IMG/VR virus record: IMGVR_UViG_3300012984_000020
Span: 1 to 53,627 of that record
Strand: one strand, 5' to 3'
Length of the DNA: 53,627 nucleotides
Origin: a virus
Shown one piece after another: positions 42,329-49,442 of this stretch. A model generated the notes under the pieces. It worked only from the letters and a program-made list of their open reading frames with translations, made no database searches and was not told the DNA's origin. Position 1 is the stretch's first letter. The number at the start of each line of letters is the position of its first letter. A program made the translations under genes and the position numbers.

Positions 42329-42336
42329 CAAATTTT

Positions 42337-42426
42337 TTAATCGCCGTCCAACAGCCACTTCCAGATCACCACAATGATGACGATCGTGACGAGCGTCAGC
42401 ACCCAGTCGATTTGTGCTTCTGTCAT
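42337..42426 (-). CDS. 29-residue single-pass membrane microprotein
   Basis: ATG 42426 overlaps the stop of the HNH-like gene (ATGA). The peptide is a short acidic start (MTEAQIDW), a membrane helix (VLTLVTIVIIVVIWKWLL) and DGD. Coupling to the upstream stop is the main support; no separate ribosome site is clear. Confidence 0.45.
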   Translation of the reverse strand: MTEAQIDWVLTLVTIVIIVVIWKWLLDGD

Positions 42427-42695
42427 TTGACGTTCGGAACTTTGTACGACTTCTTGCCCTTGCGCCATGCCCGGTTCTCGGCCGGCGACTGCACGCCCAG
42501 GTTGCTCGGCGCGTTACCGCCGCCGTTGTCCAGTGCTGTCTTGTGGATCACGTCCTTGCCGTCGCCGATGGGCGAGGCGCCCGACTTTATCGCAGCCCGC
42601 TGCGCGGCCTTGCGCTTGGTCTGCGCCTTGACCTGCGCCGGGGTGTCGTTGTAGGCGTGTTGGTACGCCAGCTTGGCCTTGGTGGATTTAGGCAT
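42423..42695 (-). CDS. Small HNH-nuclease-like protein
   Basis: A 90-residue basic protein of a type common in phages. The core DGKDVIHKTALDNGGGNAPSN resembles the HNH pattern (Asp-x-His, Gly-Gly-x-Asn), followed by ENRAWRKGKKSYKV. The first metal-binding Cys pairs of classical HNH proteins are absent, so it may be a minimal or degenerate nuclease or a DNA-binding protein. Confidence 0.55.
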   Translation of the reverse strand: MPKSTKAKLAYQHAYNDTPAQVKAQTKRKAAQRAAIKSGASPIGDGKDVIHKTALDNGGGNAPSNLGVQSPAENRAWRKGKKSYKVPNVK

Positions 42696-42698
42696 GGT

Positions 42699-43058
42699 TC
42701 ACTCCTTCCCGTAGTCCGGGTGCTTGCGGTTCATGTGGGCAGCGAGTTGCTTGAAGCTGCGCTTGCAGCAGGGGCACACGCCGTGCGAGATGCGCTTGCG
42801 CAAGCGCTCCGTCTCGGCCTGCGCCGCGGTGGCTTGCTGGGCGAGGCGCGTCTTCTCGATCTCGGCCGCGCTGAGCGCCTTGCGCAGCTTGTCGGCCTCG
42901 CTCGCGCCGGGGAAGTTCTGCGTGTGTCCGCTCGGGCAGTAGAAGCTGCGGTGCGACTCGCGCAGCGAGCGCTCAAGCGCTTCGCTCAGCACGATCGGTG
43001 CGCCGCAGCTGCAGCAGTCGAGCAGGTTCAGTTTGAGGTTGATCTCGATGGTTTCCAT
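42699..43058 (-). CDS. Double zinc-finger protein
   Basis: A 119-residue protein starting at ATG 43058, sharing one base with the nuclease stop (TAATG). The N-terminus has CCSCGAPIVL and YCPSGHTQ, a likely first zinc site. A coiled coil (ALSAAEIEKTRLAQQATAAQ) links it to a C-terminal C2H2-like finger CPCCKRSFKQLAAHMNRKH. This organisation is common in small phage proteins next to nuclease genes; probably nucleic-acid binding. Confidence 0.7.
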   Translation of the reverse strand: METIEINLKLNLLDCCSCGAPIVLSEALERSLRESHRSFYCPSGHTQNFPGASEADKLRKALSAAEIEKTRLAQQATAAQAETERLRKRISHGVCPCCKRSFKQLAAHMNRKHPDYGKE

Positions 43059-43720
43059 TACCTGATCCCCTGGAATTCGCACGTCGTCACTTCGCAGTAC
43101 TTCTTGCACAACCCGTTCTGCTTGGGCGGCCAATGGTTGCTGGCGATCGACGCCTCGATGGCGCCAGAGCGCTCGCGCCAGCGCCACCACAACTGCTCGG
43201 CTTGGTGGCGCTTCACCTTGTGTTTCGCCACTGTGCCCTTGAGCACGAATAGTAAGCCGCCGGACACGCTCTGCACAGTCGGGAAATGCTGGAAGATCAT
43301 CAGCGCCATGAGCAGTAGCTGATCGGTGTCTGGGTACTTGTCGCCACCAGACTTGTAGTCGTAGCAGCGCGCCGTGGTGCGGTCGGGCGAGAGGATGATG
43401 AGGTCGGCCACGCCGCGCACCCAGCAGTCCTTGGCGAAGAAGTCACAGGGCGTGAGGTCTTCCTTCAGGCCCATCTTCCACTCGCACAGCTTGTCGCCCG
43501 GCATGGCCTTGAGCGAGTCCATGATCGGCTGCATGAACTTGAAGTCCTTGCCGAGCGGGGTGTTGTAGAGGATGAAGTGCTCGGCCTGCTTGTGCAGTTC
43601 CGTGCCGTACAGGTTCGAGGCGTTGTCCTGCTTGGGGAAGTGCTTGAGTATCTTGACCTCGTGGAACTTCCGGCGGCACGTCTCGTAGTCCTTGATGGTG
43701 GAATATGACCAAGTCAGCAT
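43058..43720 (-). CDS. Cas4/RecB-like PD-(D/E)xK nuclease with Cys cluster
   Basis: A 220-residue exonuclease candidate. RecB-family landmarks: an N-terminal SYSTIKDYETCRRKF, YGTELHKQAEHF (40s), catalytic Asp106 in RGVADLIIL, and D121-Y-K123 in CYDYKSG. Four Cys (C15 near the start; C205, C209 and C214 at the end) are placed as in Cas4/AddB proteins that carry a 4Fe-4S cluster. Phages use such nucleases in recombination or degradation of host DNA. ATG 43720 follows AAGGAGAAGAC; overlaps the upstream Cys-rich peptide. Confidence 0.82.
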   Translation of the reverse strand: MLTWSYSTIKDYETCRRKFHEVKILKHFPKQDNASNLYGTELHKQAEHFILYNTPLGKDFKFMQPIMDSLKAMPGDKLCEWKMGLKEDLTPCDFFAKDCWVRGVADLIILSPDRTTARCYDYKSGGDKYPDTDQLLLMALMIFQHFPTVQSVSGGLLFVLKGTVAKHKVKRHQAEQLWWRWRERSGAIEASIASNHWPPKQNGLCKKYCEVTTCEFQGIR

Positions 43721-43806
43721 GTCTTCTCCTTCTCTCGCTTCAGACAGACGTGGCACTTCTTGCCGCCGTTGCGCCAGCAGTAGCAGCGCATCTGGTATGC
43801 CTTCAT
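43714..43806 (-). CDS. 30-residue Cys-rich peptide upstream of the nuclease
   Basis: ATG 43806 has a strong GGAGG four bases upstream. The peptide contains CYC near residues 8-10 and CHVC near 18-21, which could form a small zinc knuckle (RCYCWRNGGKKCHVC). Its end overlaps the nuclease start by 7 bases. It begins 12 bases after the terminator T run. Confidence 0.6.
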   Translation of the reverse strand: MKAYQMRCYCWRNGGKKCHVCLKREKEKTC

Positions 43807-43817
43807 GATGCCTCCAT

Positions 43818-43845
43818 AAAAAAGCCCCCAGCCTACGCTGGGGGC
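43818..43845 (-). terminator. Rho-independent terminator after PEP-CTERM gene 1
   Basis: On the - strand GCCCCCAGC-GTAG-GCTGGGGGC is a perfect 9-bp stem followed by TTTTTT. It starts 19 bases after the PEP-CTERM gene stop and abuts the ribosome site of the next gene. Confidence 0.92.
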
Positions 43846-43864
43846 CATGCCATTCAGACGCGAT

Positions 43865-44476
43865 TTAAGCGGCCTTGCGGCGACGAACGACGCCGGCAGC
43901 CATCAGGCCCAGTCCGACCAGCGCCAACGACGCAGGCTCGGGCACATTGGACTCGTTCACCTGCAGGTTGCCGGTGTAGCTGGCCGGCTGGTTGCCAGCG
44001 AGGCCAGAGATCGTGCCGGTGATGCTGAAGGCGTACCGGCCGGCGGCCAGATCGGTGAAGTCGATCACCGTGGCGTAGGCCGGGTTGGTGAACCCGTCCG
44101 CAATCATGGCGCCGGGGGTCAGCGCCGAGCACAGACCGCCTACCGTCGGCCCGTTCGGCGCGCAATTGCTGCCCGTCACGCTGAACAGCTGCACATCGAA
44201 GTTCGAGATGTTTCCGATCGGCAGGAAGATCGCGTTGACGGACGCGGCGCCGGCTGGGTTGATGTCGAAGACCCACCAATTCGTGAAGGCACCATTGAAG
44301 CCGGTCGTAGCGTTTCCGAAGGTGCTGTTGTCGTCGGTGAGCGGGCTGTGGGTGCCGAGGTAGGTGCCCGGCTGGCCCTGCAGGTACGCGCAGTTGTTGC
44401 AGACCACACCGGCCGAGGCCGCGGCGGACATCGCCAGCATGGCAAGCGCGCCGAGGAAAGATTTGAGCTTGAGCAT
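43865..44476 (-). CDS. PEP-CTERM surface protein 1
   Basis: A 203-residue exported protein. Signal peptide: MLKLKSFLGALAMLAMSAAASA with cleavage likely after ASA. The mature protein starts near VVCNNC and has a beta-rich body with NGAFTNWWVFDI and YAFSITGTISGLAG. The C-terminus is a full PEP-CTERM signal: VPEPASLALVGLGL, a hydrophobic helix, then RRRKAA. ATG 44476 follows AGGAGTTCAC. With its own promoter-like box upstream and a strong terminator downstream it looks like an independent cargo gene. No exosortase is encoded in the window. Confidence 0.92.
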   Translation of the reverse strand: MLKLKSFLGALAMLAMSAAASAGVVCNNCAYLQGQPGTYLGTHSPLTDDNSTFGNATTGFNGAFTNWWVFDINPAGAASVNAIFLPIGNISNFDVQLFSVTGSNCAPNGPTVGGLCSALTPGAMIADGFTNPAYATVIDFTDLAAGRYAFSITGTISGLAGNQPASYTGNLQVNESNVPEPASLALVGLGLMAAGVVRRRKAA

Positions 44477-44518
44477 GTGAACTCCTAGGAGGTTGACGGG
44501 ACGGGGAAAACCCCCGCT

Positions 44519-44528
44519 GACTATACAA
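44519..44528 (-). promoter_or_regulatory. Possible promoter -10 of PEP-CTERM gene 1
   Basis: On the - strand TTGTATAGTC resembles TTGTATAATC of the 50406 element. It lies 43 bases before the start codon; no good -35 was found. A short GGGG-GTTTT-CCCC hairpin lies in the leader. Confidence 0.4.
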
Positions 44529-44592
44529 AGCAAGCATCTTGCCGCCGTTATGGATCAATGACTTGCGGAGGGTGGTGTAAAGAAATCCGACA

Positions 44593-45030
44593 TCAAAACG
44601 GCAGCGGGTCCAGCATCAGCGTGTCGCACCCGTCGCCGCAGTCGATGGCGAAGTGGCACGCAATCTCGACGGCAGTGACCGCGCTCTTGCCCAGGTACAT
44701 CGCTGCCTCGGCGAAGTCGCGCCCGCTGCCCCACGCGGCGCATTTGTTCTCGTAGATCATCGGGTAGGGCGCTGCGTCGTAGACGTGGATGCCCTTCTCG
44801 TTGATGACGATCAGCGTGGCCTTGTCCTCGCGCGCCTTGGCCGGGAACTTCTCCGGGTCAGCGCCGGCCTTATGCCACTCACGTATCTCGATGCCCACAT
44901 CCCACACGCCAGTGATGCCGTACAGCTGGTTGTTGTGCTTCTCGATCTTCGTGCAGGTGTGGCGCAAGCCGGCGCTGGTGACGCGCTTGTCGGCCGCCAG
45001 CACGCTGCCGTCCCAACAGATTACAGACAT
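44593..45030 (-). CDS. Proteasome-like Ntn-hydrolase
   Basis: A 145-residue protein with the beta-subunit/HslV pattern: SVICWDGSVLAADKRVTSAG at the start, KIEKHNNQLYGITGVWDVG, a late AWGSGRDFAEAAMYLG and CGDGCDTLML. After Met removal the first residue is Ser, where proteasome subunits have a Thr nucleophile. D14 and K28 are candidates for the conserved Asp and Lys. Related small phage proteins are known. It could be a self-assembling peptidase or amidase; the substrate is unknown. ATG 45030 follows GGGGGAGTAATC. Confidence 0.75.
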   Translation of the reverse strand: MSVICWDGSVLAADKRVTSAGLRHTCTKIEKHNNQLYGITGVWDVGIEIREWHKAGADPEKFPAKAREDKATLIVINEKGIHVYDAAPYPMIYENKCAAWGSGRDFAEAAMYLGKSAVTAVEIACHFAIDCGDGCDTLMLDPLPF

Positions 45031-45032
45031 GA

Positions 45033-45218
45033 TTACTCCCCCACCATGAGCGAGTGCGCAACGATCTCGCACTTGGTGACGAAGTACTCGGCGCCGTCGT
45101 CGCTGTCCATCCACTCCTTGAGCACTTCGCCCATGTGGTCGGACGTGCTGGTGATCTCGGTGGTGGACTCGATCCCGTCGCCGGGGTCAACCATGTAGGT
45201 GATCTTGAAAGTCGTCAT
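45033..45218 (-). CDS. Small acidic hypothetical protein
   Basis: A 61-residue protein starting on an ATGA overlap. TTFKITYMVDPGDGIESTTE suggests a beta hairpin, then a helix (MGEVLKEWMDSDDG) and a final strand. Family not recognised. Confidence 0.6.
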   Translation of the reverse strand: MTTFKITYMVDPGDGIESTTEITSTSDHMGEVLKEWMDSDDGAEYFVTKCEIVAHSLMVGE

Positions 45219-45526
45219 GTCGTTGGCTCCTCTTCAAACCGCGCCGTGCGGATCATCTCCTCCAGCAGCAGACCGAACTGGGTGACGAACTTCTCGTCGT
45301 AGGCCAGCTTGTGCCCCATCGTCATGAGCACGGCGTGGGTGGACTCATGCCAGAACGTCTTCTGTTGTTCGAGCGCGCTGCGTGCCCGGTCGCGCGCCTT
45401 GTCGAAGATGACGATCTGCTTGGGCACCGCGGTGCCGGCGTAGTGGCGCGGGTGCAGCGCCGCGCGCTTGACCGTCCACTTGCGCCGGCGCAAGCGGAAG
45501 GAGGTTGGGATCGGGTGTGTGCTCAT
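45215..45526 (-). CDS. Small HExxH metallopeptidase-like protein
   Basis: A 103-residue protein with WHESTHAVLMTMGHKL at about residues 59-74, an HExxH zinc site with a further His, followed by an acidic helix with possible third-ligand Glu residues (LLLEEMIRTARFEEE). Similar short phage proteins are common; they may be minimal zincins or zinc-binding structural proteins. ATG 45526 follows AAGGAGAAGCA. The overlap with the next gene is 4 bases. Confidence 0.65.
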   Translation of the reverse strand: MSTHPIPTSFRLRRRKWTVKRAALHPRHYAGTAVPKQIVIFDKARDRARSALEQQKTFWHESTHAVLMTMGHKLAYDEKFVTQFGLLLEEMIRTARFEEEPTT

Positions 45527-45543
45527 TGCTTCTCCTTGGGGTG

Positions 45544-47550
45544 CTATTGCTTGGCCTCGCCGTAGCGGGCGTGCGCGCCACCATCAGCAGCCAGCGGGAT
45601 GCCGGGCATGTAGGTGGGCTCCTTTGTCATCTGCCGCAGCACCCACGGCAGGGCCTTGTCCTTGTCCTGCACGCGGGCCAGTGCGTTCAGTTCGTCGTGC
45701 ACCGTCATCACGATCGGCAGGCGCTCGCTCACGCGGATCATGCCGTCGGCCATCACCAGCCGCGCCAGTCCTTGCGTGACGTTGTTGCAGATCACGCCGG
45801 GGTGAATCTTGACGCGCGCCTTGCCCTTCATGTAGGTGTACTCGACGCGGCCGCGCTCGTCGAACGCCTTCTCCAGCCCGGGGTACAGAATCTGCATCCC
45901 GTTGGGCAGCGTGATGGCGCCCTTGCTGAAGGTCAGGCACTTGTAGGTCTCCACCTCGCCGCGGTGCAGGCAGTTCTCCAGCATGCCGCCCAGCACCTTC
46001 CAGAACTTCGTCACCGGCTCAGCGGCCGCGCGGTAGCGCTCGATGATCTCCTTCGCCACGATGCAGTGGATCAGCAGTTCATCCATCGTGCAGCTGTGCG
46101 CGATGGTGTGCACCTGCTTCATGTGCCAGTCGTTGTTCAGGAACCGCTGCGCAGTCGCTGCGCTGATGCCCATGAGCTTGGCGTCGGCCTTGGTGTACAT
46201 CCGCGGCGGGGCGCCGAGGAAGCCTGTCAGAAGCTGCTGGGCGAACGAGCGCCACCCCAGCATGTACCCAGCCCCCAGCAGGGCCGACTTTGCGCTCTGA
46301 CGTAGCAGCGGGTGCGTCTCCTTGGTCATGCCCGGCACGCCGAACATGATGGCACCGAACTCGGCGTAGGCATCCCGGCCCGAGCGGAAGATGTCCAGCA
46401 GGTCCATGTAGTCGGCCAGCCATGCCAGCACGCGCGGCTCGATCTGCGACAAGTCACCCACCACGCAGACGTAGCCCTCGGGGGCCATGATCGCCTTGCG
46501 CAGCCGGCTGCCGCGCTTCATGTTCTGCATGTTGATGTTGCTGCCCTTCGCCGCCTGCCACCGGCCAGGGCCTGCGCCCCAGTAGTTCAGCGGGATGGGC
46601 AGCGCGCCACGCTGCGCGATCTCCAGCAGCCGGTGCGCCCGCGTGCGGCCCTGTGTGGACTTCACGTTGAGGCGCGCGTTGCACAGCAGGGCCACGTCCT
46701 CGTTGTCGCCGTTGAGCAGCTGCTGGAACATCGCGTCGGTCTTGGCGAACGCGAAGATCATCTTGCCCTCGGCCTTGCCCTTGGCCGAGGGCGATGGCTT
46801 CATCGGCGGGTCGATGTCGAACTGGCGCAGGATGGTGGCAAAGATGTCGTTGCTGGCAAGCTCGGACTCGGTGCGGTTGCAGCGAGCCAGCGCCAGCGCC
46901 AGCGCCCCCTCCTCGTCCGCGATCGCCTCGCCGAGCAGCTTGCTGTCCAGCACCAGCTGGGGCTTGGTGTACATCTTGATCGTCATGTCGATCAGCTTCA
47001 GTTCCGACGGCGGGAACTTCGGCAGCATGCGCTTGAACAACTCGATCGCCAGCCATGTGTCGTGCCGGCAGTAGCGCGCCAGCGCCTCCTCGATGGCGAA
47101 CGGGAGGTCTTCGTCGAGGATGTTCTCCGTTGACTCCAGGCCGTCCATCTTCGGCGGCAGACCGTAGCGCTCGGCCAGGGTCTTCAGGCTGTTGCCGGCC
47201 TCGACCCCGTGCAGTGCCCGGCCCATGCTCAGCGTGTCGAACACGAACGCGGGGTGCACGTCGTGGCGCCAGCACAGTGCGGCCACATCGAACGCCGCGT
47301 TCTGCGCGATCAGCGCTGTCCTGCTCCAGTCGATACTGTCGAAGAACGCCTGCAGGCCATTGCGCCTCACCCACACCTCATGATGCTCGCCGGTCACGGG
47401 ATCGAGCACCGACCACGACAGGCCCCACAACTTGAAGCGCGGGTCGCGCAGGTACTCCTCCATCGTCTGACAGGAGAAGCCCAGGCCGATGGCCCGGCCC
47501 CAGGTTGACTCGATGTCGAGTCCGATGATTCGATCAAATGGCTTCGGCAT
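45544..47550 (-). CDS. DNA polymerase, family A
   Basis: A 668-residue replicative polymerase. The 3'-5' exonuclease has D12-I-E14 (GLDIEST), NAAFD and CRHDT. The polymerase domain has motif A VVGDLSQIEPR (Asp366), motif B RQSAKSALLGAGYMLG and motif C TVHDEL (Asp619). Motif B differs from the E. coli Pol I type, with Tyr-Met-Leu-Gly where Tyr-Gly is usual, as in some marine and freshwater podovirus polymerases. There is no 5'-3' exonuclease domain. ATG 47550 overlaps the NADAR gene by 17 bases. Confidence 0.93.
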   Translation of the reverse strand: MPKPFDRIIGLDIESTWGRAIGLGFSCQTMEEYLRDPRFKLWGLSWSVLDPVTGEHHEVWVRRNGLQAFFDSIDWSRTALIAQNAAFDVAALCWRHDVHPAFVFDTLSMGRALHGVEAGNSLKTLAERYGLPPKMDGLESTENILDEDLPFAIEEALARYCRHDTWLAIELFKRMLPKFPPSELKLIDMTIKMYTKPQLVLDSKLLGEAIADEEGALALALARCNRTESELASNDIFATILRQFDIDPPMKPSPSAKGKAEGKMIFAFAKTDAMFQQLLNGDNEDVALLCNARLNVKSTQGRTRAHRLLEIAQRGALPIPLNYWGAGPGRWQAAKGSNINMQNMKRGSRLRKAIMAPEGYVCVVGDLSQIEPRVLAWLADYMDLLDIFRSGRDAYAEFGAIMFGVPGMTKETHPLLRQSAKSALLGAGYMLGWRSFAQQLLTGFLGAPPRMYTKADAKLMGISAATAQRFLNNDWHMKQVHTIAHSCTMDELLIHCIVAKEIIERYRAAAEPVTKFWKVLGGMLENCLHRGEVETYKCLTFSKGAITLPNGMQILYPGLEKAFDERGRVEYTYMKGKARVKIHPGVICNNVTQGLARLVMADGMIRVSERLPIVMTVHDELNALARVQDKDKALPWVLRQMTKEPTYMPGIPLAADGGAHARYGEAKQ

Positions 47551-47962
47551 TTGCTTGCTCCCTGATGTCCTCAATGAGTCGGCCGAGGTGGTTGGTGCCA
47601 TTGCCCTTGCACACGCCCCAGAACGTATCGCCCCAGGTGTTGCCCTCGATGATGCGTGCATCGCCGGTGTCGAGCAGCTTCTGGCGCATCTCAGGGATGG
47701 CGAACTTCTGCAGGAGAAGTCGGCGCATGACCTCCAGCTTGATCGTGTCCCAGTCGTCGCGCTTCGTGACGAACCCGCCCAGGCGCTTTGCCGCACCGGG
47801 CGAAGCGGTGTCGCGGATGCCTTTGCGCTCGCCCGGGTCTAGCGTCTTCGCCGCTTGGTAGGCGTGCTCGACGGTGGGGTATGTCTCGCCGTCCATCAGC
47901 ACAGGCGCGGGCCAGAAGTTCGACAGCCAGCGGTGTGGCCCCAGGAATTCCTTGATGTCCAT
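47534..47962 (-). CDS. NADAR family N-glycosidase (YbiA-like)
   Basis: A 142-residue protein with the NADAR signature along its length: HRWLSNFWPAPV, YPTVEHAYQAAKT, SPGAAKRLGGFVTKRDDWD, TGDARIIEGNTWGDTFWG and a closing GTNHLGRLIEDIR. Family members cleave N-glycosidic bonds of ADP-ribose-related or riboflavin-pathway compounds; some remove ADP-ribose from guanine in DNA and are paired with DarT1-type toxins. Here it is alone in a phage replication operon, so it may reverse a host ADP-ribosylation defence (inference). Confidence 0.88.
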   Translation of the reverse strand: MDIKEFLGPHRWLSNFWPAPVLMDGETYPTVEHAYQAAKTLDPGERKGIRDTASPGAAKRLGGFVTKRDDWDTIKLEVMRRLLLQKFAIPEMRQKLLDTGDARIIEGNTWGDTFWGVCKGNGTNHLGRLIEDIREQANAEAI

Positions 47963-47963
47963 C

Positions 47964-48254
47964 TCAATGTGTCCTCGTTGGGTCTGTGTTGGAAGCTGCG
48001 GCAGCATAGGCAGCGCGCGCAGCCATGAAATTACACATCATCTCCTCGACCGTCTCCACGCCGCAGTTGATGGCGTGCATCAGCACGGGCTCGATCTCGG
48101 CGTCGTCGGCGCTCGGCAGCGTGTGGATGAAAAAACCCTGCAGCCTCTCGTTGGCGATGACGTGCACCAAGTGCATGAAGATGTGCTGCAGCACCTCGCG
48201 CTTCTCTTCGGGCAGCCCCTGGATCACGCGGGTCATGTGGTCTTCGGCGTTCAT
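47964..48254 (-). CDS. Small hypothetical helical protein
   Basis: A 96-residue protein starting on ATGA overlap (ATG 48254). Helical sequence (MTRVIQGLPEEKREVLQHIF, VETVEEMMCNFMAARAAYAA) with a Thr-rich tail. Family not recognised. Confidence 0.6.
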   Translation of the reverse strand: MNAEDHMTRVIQGLPEEKREVLQHIFMHLVHVIANERLQGFFIHTLPSADDAEIEPVLMHAINCGVETVEEMMCNFMAARAAYAAAASNTDPTRTH

Positions 48255-48544
48255 GCTTTGGCTCCCTTCGGGCGCGTCATGGCCTCGATCTTCAGCAGCG
48301 CTTGGTGCGCGTCGTTCACCGCCGAGCGTGCCGCGTCGAGCTTGGCGATGCCACGCGTGCGCAGGTGGTTGTAGGCCATGTCCCAGGTGTCGTGATATTG
48401 GTCGGTGTCCGACATCTTCACGACCTTGCGTTCGTGGCGCTGCTTGTTCCAGTCGAACACGATGACGCACGTCTTCGCCGTCTCGCTGACGAACTCGACG
48501 GTTTCGATGCGGTCGCTGTAGGCGCTGGTCTTGTACTTGTTCAT
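48251..48544 (-). CDS. Small hypothetical protein
   Basis: A 97-residue protein starting on an ATGA overlap with the nuclease gene. A beta-rich start (SDRIETVEFVSETAKTCVIV) is followed by HDTWDMAYNHLRTRGIAKLD, a helical part. Function unknown. Confidence 0.6.
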   Translation of the reverse strand: MNKYKTSAYSDRIETVEFVSETAKTCVIVFDWNKQRHERKVVKMSDTDQYHDTWDMAYNHLRTRGIAKLDAARSAVNDAHQALLKIEAMTRPKGAKA

Positions 48545-48948
48545 TTCTTCTTCCCCTTGATGACCTTCACGTCGCTGTCGTCCGCCTGTGGCGGCGGTGC
48601 CGGCCAGTAGCTGAGTCCCGTGTTGATCGGTTGTTGCTTCAGGCGCCGGCGCAACACCTCGATTGCTGTGGCTATACGTTCCACGTTGCCATCGTGGATC
48701 AACAGCGCCACGCCGCCCGCCGCGATGAATTCCTCCGCATGCTCGGTCTGCAGGCGCGTCGGCTTCTCCTTGTCGTCGCGCTTCGCTTCGATGCCCAGGT
48801 AGGCGCCATCCACGCAGCAGACGAAGTCGAAGTTGCCCGACTTGCCATAGCCGTGCGTGGCCGGCATGTCGAAGGGCACGTTGCGCAAGCGCAGCACCTT
48901 CTTGATCCGATCCTTGACGGACTCCTCTTTGGTTCGTTCAGTTGACAT
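48541..48948 (-). CDS. VRR-NUC-like endonuclease
   Basis: A 135-residue PD-(D/E)xK nuclease of the VRR-NUC/Holliday-resolvase type. The catalytic set is visible: Asp41 in SGNFDFVCC, E54-A-K56 in LGIEAKRD and Gln67 in RLQTEHAEEF, followed by GGVALLIHDGN. Such small nucleases serve recombination or branch clearing before packaging. The Pro-rich C-terminus ends KVIKGKKK. It overlaps the upstream gene by 11 bases. Confidence 0.82.
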   Translation of the reverse strand: MSTERTKEESVKDRIKKVLRLRNVPFDMPATHGYGKSGNFDFVCCVDGAYLGIEAKRDDKEKPTRLQTEHAEEFIAAGGVALLIHDGNVERIATAIEVLRRRLKQQPINTGLSYWPAPPPQADDSDVKVIKGKKK

Positions 48949-49165
48949 TGAGCAAGTCCTTCGCGCGCAGTGTGCGCATGATGCCGTGAAACGCGTTGTC
49001 CATCGAGCGGATGTCTGATGGCGTGATGCTGGTGAAGTAGCGGATCGTGCGGCCCTCAAGCTCGCAGTCGATCGCCATTGAACTGCTACGTCTGACGACG
49101 CAGACGATCTTCACGCCTTCGTCCTCCAGGCGTTTGAAGAGTGCCTTGTGCCACTTGGATGTCAT
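48938..49165 (-). CDS. Small hypothetical protein
   Basis: A 75-residue protein starting on an ATGA overlap. SKWHKALFKRLEDEGVKIVC and GRTIRYFTSITPSDIRSMDN suggest a small mixed alpha/beta fold. Family not recognised. Confidence 0.6.
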   Translation of the reverse strand: MTSKWHKALFKRLEDEGVKIVCVVRRSSSMAIDCELEGRTIRYFTSITPSDIRSMDNAFHGIMRTLRAKDLLNVN

Positions 49166-49434
49166 GAGGTCTCCTTCACGAGTTCAAAGACGTGCATCAC
49201 GAGCATGCCGCCCTTGAGGTGGGCCGTGCCGTGGTACTTCATCGGGGCGCTGGGGATCGGGTGTCCGGTGCCGAACAGGATGAAGCGGCGTGTCTCCATC
49301 TGCCGCTCGTCGGGGTCAACGAGCGCCCACAGGCACACGTTCTCGACTTGCTCGCGCACCTGCAGCACCTCGGCGCCGACGGGCATGGTGATGACGCCGT
49401 TGTCGGGCACGGGGTATTTGTAGATGACTTTCAT
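49162..49434 (-). CDS. DUF7352-like small protein
   Basis: A 90-residue protein. The start KVIYKYPVPDNGVITMPVGA and the later ALVDPDERQMETRRFILFGT, HGTAHLKGGMLVMHVFE match a small phage protein family annotated as DUF7352. Predicted beta-rich; function unknown. ATG 49434 follows GAGGAACCCC. Confidence 0.65.
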   Translation of the reverse strand: MKVIYKYPVPDNGVITMPVGAEVLQVREQVENVCLWALVDPDERQMETRRFILFGTGHPIPSAPMKYHGTAHLKGGMLVMHVFELVKETS

Positions 49435-49442
49435 GGGGTTCC

